DNA of 64,000 bases from assembly GCA_902651635.1 (NCBI GenBank), contig CACRSC010000006.1, positions 475,320 to 539,319 of the forward strand. The letters are read 5' to 3'. The notes under the pieces were generated by a model that did no database searches, had not been told where the DNA came from, and worked only from the letters and a program-made list of their open reading frames with translations. The position numbers were made by a program, and so were the translations under genes. The stretch is from Mastigamoeba balamuthi (Eukaryota; Evosea; Mastigamoebida; Mastigamoebidae). This document shows positions 56,108 to 64,000 of the stretch, piece after piece (the stretch's first letter is position 1; each line of letters starts with the position of its first letter).

Positions 56108-56262
56108 GCTTCACTATGCTGTGTAGTGGATCCAGTTCCACTATGCACAGCTACACAGGTGCCACTACACACCACTGCTGCAATTCACTTCTGCTACACT
56201 ACGTAGCAGAGCATGTGTAGCACTGCATAGTGGAACTGGATTCGCTACAGCATGTAAATGTG
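56108..56262. repeat. Imperfect inverted repeat, about 45-bp arms
   Basis: The left arm around 56112-56158 includes GGATCCAGTTCCACTATGCA. The right arm around 56211-56256 includes TGCATAGTGGAACTGGATTC, its near reverse complement. Both arms extend into GTGTAGC/GCTACAC and the CATGCTGTAG type flanks. The loop is about 50 bp and itself contains a short palindrome (CTACACTACGTAGCAG). It resembles a miniature inverted-repeat element or a hairpin relic. Confidence 0.65.
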
Positions 56263-57262
56263 CTCAACATGTGCTATCCTAAAGGAACTCACAACTGCTT
56301 GATGGATTTTTCCAGGCAGAAAGTAAAATAACAGATACACACTATTTTGATGAGGTATGAATTAATTCATGTCTCTTTTCCGATACTGGCAGAGTCACTA
56401 CTGCACACATTTGAAGAAGAATTGAATATTGTGCAGTGTAGTTACCTGTATTGAAGCAGGTATGAATCATGAGAAAACAGGAAGATATTGACTGCTCTGA
56501 TACTTCTTCAAACTTCTAATACTCTTTTTGCACTTCTATACTGGAATTCTGAACATGTAGAAAGGACTGTATGTATCCACATATGTTCAAAAGATCACAA
56601 ATAAAGAAGAAAACCTGTAAAATTTACTTAGGGATTTATCACTCCCATCGATTGTCTGAATGATACTGATAGGCCTACCAGAATGTCACTGCCTAATATT
56701 GAAGTTAATGACATAACATAATATTAGTTTATCTGCTTCTGGAACCAGATTTGATAATAATTGAACTCCTACATGAAAAGAAAGACGCATTTTCAGATCC
56801 TGATATACTTAAAGTCATATTACCATACTTTACCTCCTAGTGAAACCAGTATACAGCAATTCCTATTTCCTGTAATATGATCTTGTTATTGTCATTTTTC
56901 ACAGATAAAGATGATAGCTATGTACCTCGGATCAGTTATTTGTTATCCACAATTTCGAGTTCCGGTAAAGTGAGCCGAAGTGCGTGAGAGTTGGTGAAGG
57001 CTGAAGCAGAGTGAAGTGATTTGATGTGGAGTGAAAGTCAGAGCCAACCTGGACACACTGGTGATGAGGAAAGCACAGTTGCGAAACAGACCAACATGGA
57101 GACAACTCGGTGCTTCTACTCGATGCAATTCTTCTTCACAACGAGAGAGAGAGAGGAGAGTACAAGCATAATTGGAGAACTACCACTACGGGATAAGACC
57201 AAGAAAGAAATCGCAGAAGATATTTTCGATAACGAAAATAAGATTGCCCTCAGCTCCCGTGA

Positions 57263-58811
57263 ATGGCGACCACCTTCGCGCACAAGAACGAGGCCGTCCA
57301 GAACGACTACACGATGGGCCCCGAGCTCGGCAGGTACACTCCTTCCACCCTCTTGGCAATCCCGGCGGCCACCGTGCCCTGACGCGTCCCCCCGTCGGCT
57401 GCGAACCCGCGCGATACCCCCGATACAACAAAACAGCGGGGCGTTCAGCAAGGTCTACAGCGCCGTGTGCAAGCAGACGGGCGAGAAGCGGGCCGTCAAG
57501 GTCATCTCCAAGAACGGCCTCGTGAAGCAGGTGCTGCTCGTCGAGAACGAGATCAAGTGCTGGTCGCGCCTGCGCCACCCCTCGGGTGCGGCGAGCACCA
57601 CAGCAGAGCAGCCTAGCCAGCCCCGCCCAGATTCTCGTATCTAACGCGGGCTCCCCCTCTCCCCCCCCCTTCTGCTGGGCGCGCGCGTAAGTGGTGGCGC
57701 TCTACGAGGTGTACGAGACCTCCGAGTCGTATGCATTCGTGCAGGAACTGTACGCGGCTGCCGCCTGTGCGGGCTTGTGTGTGGCGCCTCACAGACCGCC
57801 CCGTGCGTGCGCGGTGTGACGTGCCAGCGTGACAGGGGGCGAGCTGTTTGATCGCATCGTCGAGAACCAGTACTACAGCGAGGCCGACGCCAGCGGCATG
57901 CTGCGCCAGATCACCGAGGGCGTGCTCCACTGCCACAAGTCCGGCGTCATCCACCGCGACCTCAAGCCCGAGAACCTCCTGTCTGTGTCTCGTTCCCCCC
58001 CCTCCCCCTTGTCTCCACCCGTTCTCGTCCGTCTCTGTTCGCTTCTCCTGACGCCAGGGCAGCTGCTCGGACCCCACCCCGCGGGCGCGCGTGCTCATCG
58101 CGGACTTTGGGCTGGCGGCCATGTCGGAGGACGAGAGGCGCCTGAGGAAGCCCGTGGGGACGCCCGGCTACATCGCGCCCGAGGTGCTCGAGACGATCGA
58201 CGACGAGAAGGCGAGGCCCGCGGGGCCCGAGTCGGACGTGTGGTCGCTTGGCGTCATCCTCTACGTGCTGCTGTGCGGGTTCCCGCCGTTCGACATCGAG
58301 GACGAGCAGAAGGGGATGGAGGAGGCGCTGGTCGCCAGCTACTCGTTCCCGCACGACAGCGCGTGGGACGACATCTCCGACGTACCAGACACATCTGGCC
58401 CCAGCAGGGCGGGGAGGGCCCGCGCTCACACTGACTGCCGCAGACTGCCAAGGGGCTCATCAAGAGCATTCTCGTCGTGGACCCGAAGAAGCGCCCGACT
58501 GCACAGCAGATTGTGCGATCGCACGCACACAGGGCTCAGCCCAGCGACGGCTGCACTGACTGACACCGCGGGTGCTGTGCACGCACGCACGCACGCACAG
58601 CTGGACCACCCGTGGGTGAAGCAGACGGTGGCCGGACGGAACAAGCCCCTGCAGAAGACAATCGAGCAGATGGTCAAGTTCAACGCGAGGCGCAAGTGGA
58701 AGGCCCGTGAGTTGCCCTTCAAACCGAGTGCTGACCCACCCACCCCATCAGGTCGCGATCAGGGCCACCGTGGCCTTGTCTCGCTTCGCTGGCGGGGCCA
58801 AGAAGAAGTGA
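57263..58811 (+). CDS. CaMK-family Ser/Thr protein kinase
   Basis: The kinase domain is nearly complete. Exons: 57263-about 57332; about 57440-57590 ([22 protein letters not shown]); a short exon from about 57692 ([20 protein letters not shown]); from about 57833 ([26 protein letters not shown]); from about 58060 ([37 protein letters not shown]); then short exons near 58443 ([19 protein letters not shown]) and 58600 (LDHPWVKQ), and a C-terminal regulatory-type helix ([19 protein letters not shown], then RATVALSRF) resembling the autoinhibitory/calmodulin-binding segment of CaMKI. The stop is at 58811. The start ATG lies exactly where host GC content resumes. A GATATTTTCG element at about 57219 is 40 bp upstream. 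Confidence 0.88.
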
Positions 58812-59019
58812 CCCTCCCTCCTCTGGTGCCTCTTGCCCCTGGTTGCAGTTGCCACCCCTGTCTAGAATTCGTTTTCGGACACGCACGCACAGGAAAAATG
58901 ATATTTTTCCGCAGAGAAATCCACCCGTCGTTATATCTCCAATTTCAGTTCGCGTATCGGTTAACTCTCGCGCGCCCGTAAGGCATCTCGCCCTGGCCGC
59001 CCACCCGCCCCCCGCAAAG

Positions 59020-62000
59020 CTGGAGGACCGCTTCGTGGACTACTTCGTCGTGTGCGGCGCCGACGTCGGGTCGGTGGACCCGGGGCCCTCGCCGCCGGCC
59101 TCGCAGCCGTGGTGCTTCAGCCGGCCCATCAAGCCCCTCGTCACCTCGCGCTACCCGCCCGCCGACCGCCCCTCCGAGCCCCCGGTCCCCCCGCACCTCC
59201 CCCTGGTGCCTGCCCCGCGCCGCCCCGCCGCCCCGAGAGCCGGCCTGACTCTCTCTCGTGGCCGCAGCTGTGCTTCCCCCGGGGGCTGTGGCTCTCGGCA
59301 CGGCCCCTCAAGCCCACGTTCTTCACCTTCTCCACCACAGAGCTCGACGGCACCCGCCTCTACGCGGGCGCCATGACGGCACGCTGCGCCTTCCCCCCTC
59401 CCGGCCAGCCCCGCCCCGCGCTGACGCCCCCTACGTCGCGCAGGTGTACCAGCAGGCAGAGGCGAGGGCCAAGGCGGGGACGCAGGCGCTGCCGCCTGTG
59501 CAGTGCTACGCGCCGACGTGCATGTGTGTGCTCTCGCGCAGGCCCATGTTCAGCGCCTTCCGCGACGTCCTGCTGGCGGTGTACAGGGTGAGCCCTGTGC
59601 CTGGGCCTCTCTGGGGGCGGCTGCTGACACTGCTGCCTGCGCGTGCGCGTTGCGTTTGGGCGTGGCAACGCGGGAGATGGCGCACGAGGGGGCCACGGAG
59701 GTGCCGGTGGAGCGATGGGTGAGCTGCGTCGTCGACGACGTGCCCCTGCCCTGCCCTGGGGGCACCGTGGTGGTCAGGCCCCCGCGGGGCGCGGAGGTGC
59801 TCGTCAAGGTGCCCTGGGTGCTCGACTTCCCGCAGCTCGATGTGCGCGAGCGCCCCCTTTCCCTCCTCCCCCCCCCTTCTGAGCCTCCCCACGTTGCGTG
59901 ACGTGACGCTTCCTGTCTCAAGTTCTCCGTCACGAGCCTGTTCGACCGCATGGGAGTGGACAACGTCGTCACCATCTTCGACTGCATGCTGCAGGAGTGC
60001 AAGATAGTCTTCACGTCGCGCCAGCTCTCCCTGCTCAACTCGGGTTTCCATTTCCATTTCCCTTGCTGCTCTGTCTGCTTGCTCTTTTTAATGTTCACTG
60101 TCGGATTTCGGGCGTGCTGTGCAGTTGCCGAAGTCGCGACGTCGTTTATGTACCCGTTCAAGTGGCCGCACATATACATACCGGTCCTGAGCCTGCAGCT
60201 CATGGAGTTCCTCCAGGCCCCCATGACGTTTATGGTCGGTCTTCCGCGGTCGCACGAGGGCCCCATCTGCCTGCCCAAGGAGACCGTCGAGGCTCCCGAC
60301 CTGCTTCTCGTGGACCTCGACGGCGGCCGCCTGCGCAAGGGCTCCGGCGTCAAGCAGTTCATCCCCGAGCCGCTGCGAACGTGGCTCGTGGACAACCTCA
60401 GCAGGTCGCTTATGCGCACCATGGACATGGCCTGGCCCCTTAACGTGCGAGAAACGCCCACACTCCCTTTGTGACCCCCGCGGACCTGAGATGGGCGAAT
60501 ACGATGATGGCACCACCAGGACCCGATGAACTGGGCCGACTTTGGGCTCGAGAACGGGCAGGAGGCGCAGGAGCCCTCTGTCGAGGTGCAGGTGCGGGCC
60601 GTGTTCCTCGGGTTCTGGACGATGATCATGAAGCCCTACCGCAAGCTCATCCAGTACGTGCGCAAGTACCCCAAGCCCATCGTCTCGTGCTACAAGATGG
60701 GCCTCAAGAAGAAGCACCCTCCGTACCTCTCTGTAAGCCAAGGACTGGGCCACGAAACCCGTCTGACCACGTACGCAGAACTTTGTGGAGCGGTTCACGG
60801 AGAGTCAGACGTTCGTGTCGTACGTTGAGCGATTCGGATTCCAGACGCCGACTCTCTTTGACCTCGCCGTGTTCAACGCAGTGCACCTGCAGGGTATCAT
60901 CTCAACACTGTCTCGCCTTGGGTTCAGCGCTCGCCTAACCCGTGAACTTGCCAGACAGCAGCCTCGAGTTTGTCATGAACTGCAAGAACAAACCCAAGGA
61001 TGTGGTTGTCTACGAGGTGCCCCCTCCAGACGCCTCTGGCCTGCCCGCAGGTGCTCACCAGCCGCTACCTGCTCCTGTTGGCTGCTTTCTCACATTCAAA
61101 TAGGAGCCACCTATACATACGGAAAGCTTCTAGCGCTCAACCCGGACCTCTACCCAAAGGAACCGCGGAGCAGGCGCACCATGTGCGACGTCTCAGTGCC
61201 GCTACCCAACTGCTTCGAAGAGGTCTGCGTGCAACCTGCCTGGGCCGCAGGGCTAGTCTCATTCTATTCGTGCGTGAACAGAAGGAGGAACTGGTGGGCA
61301 TCTGCGGACAGGACGAATACAAGGACCCTAAGCAGCTCGAGGACGAGCAGAGAGAGACCCTGTTCATCGACACGTGCCTCGAGACCATCATGGCTAGCCA
61401 GCCTCTTGCCGACCAGTACACATCACATCACTCTTGCTCCCTCTGACACTGTACTCTCGCAGGGAGAAGTCGCTGTTCAGTGGCATACTCGCACTTCCCC
61501 ACGGAGGCCTCAGTGTAGCCAACAGACTCGCCGACTACGTGCAGAAGAGAGTGCGCTCTTTTTCTCTCCTGATGTCAGTGCTGAGTCTCGGCCCCGCTCT
61601 TCGCAGAACGACGTGCCTCTCGACCAGACGGCGTTTGACAGTGTCGCTGCGCTTGTGCGGCGAATTGTGTCCGACTGCACCGAGAGCGGCGACTTCAGGG
61701 CCCCCGCACAGTTGGTGAGGATCCTCGGCAACTGTTACAGCAACATCGACGGCATCCCGACGTTCCTCTATGTGCTCATAACCCCCTTTTACCCAATCGC
61801 GCCTGACTTTCTCTTCCCCAGTCGACAACAACGGGGTTCGAGCTGTGGAGAAACATGGACTTCTGGGAGTTTGCGCACTGGAACGAGGTACAGGAGAAGC
61901 GCGACGAGCTGGACCCGAGGTACCGCAGCACGGTCGACGACTACGCCGAGCTCTCGCCCGAGGTGCAGAAGGAGTCGGTCGAGGCGGAGGAGTCGCTGCT

Positions 62001-63669
62001 GTTCGAGGTCACGAGCAACACGGCGCGCAACATGCTGGTCGTTGGCGTGCCCGAGAGTCAGGTCCAGGGCTTCGTCTCGCGCCTCGCGAGCGCCGCGGAC
62101 CTCAGCGCCGACAGCGCCGTGACGCTCGTGCACCTCGCGGCGAACCTCAGCAAGGTCCACACGGCCTCAGCTCCCGAGGCCCCTGTCAAGCCCCCCAGCC
62201 CCTCGCCGGGCCGCTCGCGCAGCGTCTCGTTCACCGTCAGGAAGATGCAGTCGACGCCTGTCGACCCCAAGGTGCTGTACGCGCAGCTGATGGAGCACAG
62301 CAAGGCGAGCCCGAGCATCACGCCGGCGCCCGCGGAGCTGCAGGCGCCGCCGATAGTGCTGCAGCAGAAGCTGATGGTCATGCAGCCGCAGCCGCAGCAT
62401 CACCAGCGCAGGGTCAGCTGGCCCAACTGGGCCGCGGCGTCGGCGACGATCGACTGTGGGGACGGCACCGTCGACTTTGCAGACGCCATCGGGTCGACGG
62501 TAGTCTGCTGCTGCGCGAGCGGGCACCTGCAGACGTGGGACTCGCAGGCCGCGCCACCGAAGCTCGTAGCGCGGGTGCGCGCTCACGCTGAGCACGTGAC
62601 GGCGATGCGCATCATAGGGAGCTCCATCACGACGGCCTCGATCGATCAGAGCGTGCGCATGTGGGACGTGGGAGACGACGGGTCGCTGGTGCCGCAGGAG
62701 CACCTCAAGCTCGGCGACCCCGCGCTCAGCATGGAGGCCCGCGGCGGCGTCATCGCCGTCGGCACCAAGAGCGGCGCCGTCGTCGCCATCAACGTCGGCA
62801 GGCCCTCGGTCGTCGCCGGGCGGCTCGTGGGGCACAAGTCGCCCGTGCGGGCCGTCGGCATGTGCTTCGGGGGCAGCGACGGCCGTCTGCTCGTCGTCAG
62901 CGGCTCTGATGACGGAGCCGTGAAGGTGTGGGACGCGCTCAAGCACTCGCTGCTGCACTCGTTCAGCTGCAAGTCGCCGGTCATCTTCATGTCGGCACAC
63001 GGCAAGTTTGCGATCAGCGGGGACGAGCGGGGCCGCGCGATGGTCTGGGACCTCTGCGGAGGTCCGCGCAGGGCCAAGATGCGCCTGCAGTCGGGGTCGA
63101 TGGCCAGCATGGCGTTCCAGCACACGACGGGCCGCGTGGCCTGCGGGACGACCGGCGGCGACATCGAGGTCTGGGACACGGCGACGGGGACCCTCGTCGC
63201 GCGCCTGCACGGGCACCAGGGGCAGGTCGGCTGCCTCTGCTGCTCCGACGACGGCGCGCTGCTCGCCTCGGGCTCGGCGGACAACTGTCTGAGGATCTGG
63301 GACCTCTCGACGCTGCAGTGCTCGCGCACGATGCGCGGCGTGCACTCGTCCGAGGTGCGCTCTGTGCGCGTCTGCGAGGGGCGCGTCATCAGCGCGGCGA
63401 GGGACGGGCAGATCAAGCTGACGCCGCTCTACTCGGACTCGGAGTACAACGGGAACGTCTCGCAGACGCCCACGTCGAGCGCGGGGTCACCGCGGTCGTC
63501 GACGCCGCCGTCGGGGTTCATGTCGCCGCTCGGGCAGCGCAGGAACTCGCTCGTGCCGGCCGCGCCGCCGCCGGTGGCCTCGCCGCACATCGACATGCAC
63601 GCGCTCGGCGCCAAGCAGCCGCGAGCCGCGGTGCCGTCGGGCAGCCTCTTCAAGCGCTTCCTGAACTAA
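59020..63669 (+). CDS. DENN-domain protein with C-terminal WD40 propeller (Rab GEF type); 5' end unresolved
   Basis: Many short exons encode a tripartite DENN module. The uDENN part starts LEDRFVDYFVVCGADVGSVD and CFPRGLWL. The cDENN core includes FSVTSLFDRMGVDNVVTIFDCMLQE, PFKWPHIYIPVLSLQLMEFLQAPMTFMVGL and LLVDLDGGRL. The dDENN part is at about 60560-61860 with FVERFTESQTFVSYVERF. A large last exon (about 61826-63669) has a helical, Pro/Ser-rich part and about six WD40 blades (VRMWDV, VKVWDAL, IEVWDTA, LRIWDLS), then a Ser/Pro tail with RRNS. DENN plus WD40 recalls DENND3. Such proteins activate Rabs in endosomal traffic. The initiating exon is not resolved: the only upstream ATG (58898) does not join in phase with 59020. 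Confidence 0.82.
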
Positions 63670-64000
63670 CTCCCGGCGGTGACAGGGCAGTTAACACAAG
63701 AGGAAACACAGAGCACTTGCCCAATTCAATTGATGAGACGCTTGCAACATTTCTCCGGATCCTCAGGACCTGTCTTTTCTCCGGGAGCCGAAGAATCATC
63801 CTTCTGTATGAATCATGCACCATCACTTCAACCAGATTTCTCCCGCTGATTCCAAGAAGTCGATTCAGACAAAAATCAGCACCAGAAGTTAGGAAGCCTC
63901 GTATCCTTGCCGAACTGTGTCAGTGCACTGTGCAGCCGCCTTTGGAGGGAGGCCCAGCAAACAGTAAATGTCATCCCTTTGAGTCACCTCTTTGTGGTTT
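63670..64000. other. 3' intergenic sequence, nothing recognised
   Basis: These 331 bp follow the DENN-WD40 stop codon. CCAATTCAATTGATGAG at about 63720 is a further AATTCAATT-type tract in GC-rich surroundings. There is no gene evidence. Confidence 0.6.

Larger units (their letters stand above)
54030..57250. other. Low-GC island of foreign character
   Basis: Starting just past the chitinase gene, the base composition drops sharply and codon use in the few open frames changes (AGA, ACA, AAG, CTG mix instead of the GC-ending host codons). It returns to host GC at about 57260, where the kinase gene starts. It contains a caspase/CHAT-like exon (54953-55245), two leftward frames (55258-55912), an inverted repeat (about 56108-56262) and a very AT-rich stretch (56300-56950) with no gene. 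Possible explanations are horizontally acquired DNA, an old mobile element, or a mis-join with contaminant DNA. Confidence 0.6.

Noticed and set aside
58898-58980. ATG at 58898 as start of the DENN-WD40 gene
   Set aside because: Its exon ends at a good GTAAGG donor in phase 2, which does not fit the exon starting at 59020; left unresolved.
1-64000. Bacterial origin of the scaffold, suggested by GC content and some bacterial-like enzymes
   Set aside because: Short GT-AG introns interrupt most genes and the families (Aurora, cyclin H, ESCRT-III, TBC, DENN) are eukaryotic.

Overview
The window is a GC-rich eukaryotic nuclear scaffold. Genes sit close together and are interrupted by many short introns, mostly about 40-120 nt, with GT-AG ends. 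Most predicted proteins have recognisable eukaryotic families: two-pore channel, Na+/H+ exchanger, Aurora kinase, cyclin H, ESCRT-III Snf7, twinfilin, TBC and DENN proteins, LITAF, KTI12, RBM26/27-like, and Rho GEF/GAP proteins. The mix of actin and Rho regulators, several small HSPs, a GPI-type chitinase and high GC suggests a free-living amoeboid protist. Amoebozoa is my best guess and an archamoeba such as Mastigamoeba is possible, but this is inference from gene content only.

Layout. 1-7.1 kb: two-pore channel (5' end cut off), Na+/H+ exchanger, and a multi-exon gene of unknown function. 7.2-14.9 kb: a redox block made of two head-to-head pairs. The first is a thioredoxin with a Cys-rich N-terminal domain, opposite thioredoxin reductase. 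The second is 6-phosphogluconate dehydrogenase opposite glucose-6-phosphate dehydrogenase. The two pairs are separated by a dispersed repeat and an 866-base assembly gap. 15.1-24.4 kb: a doubtful small gene, an SDR oxidoreductase, a DH/PH-RhoGAP-beta-propeller protein (paralogue A), KTI12, and a CCCH/RRM RNA-binding protein. 24.4-26.1 kb is largely non-coding, with a possible LITAF-gene relic. 26.1-32.6 kb: a GPI-anchored surface protein, two divergent HSP20 genes and a tandem duplication of one of them, with copies of the dispersed repeat. 32.6-44.0 kb: a tight run of ALDH3-like dehydrogenase, CHMP4/Snf7, cyclin H, Aurora, twinfilin, an AAAP transporter and a TBC1D20-like RabGAP. 44.5-48.1 kb: paralogue B of the Rho regulator, followed by another dispersed-repeat copy. 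49.5-54.0 kb: a disordered nuclear-type protein, a LITAF protein and a GH18 chitinase. 54.0-57.25 kb: an island of markedly lower GC and different codon usage. 57.3-63.7 kb: a CaMK-type kinase and a DENN-WD40 protein.

How the genes work together. Thioredoxin reductase spends NADPH, and the two oxidative pentose-phosphate enzymes make it. Their arrangement as two divergent pairs within 7.7 kb is the most system-like feature here. The other coherent theme is membrane traffic and cytoskeleton control (CHMP4, TBC, DENN, LITAF, twinfilin and two Rho regulators), but these genes are dispersed and are not arranged as an operon. Divergent pairs sharing 80-380 bp are common (KTI12/RBM, CHMP4/cyclin H, HSP20/HSP20, exchanger/unknown). 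Exon joins below were worked out by hand from reading frame, GT-AG signals and family alignment from memory; treat them as models.
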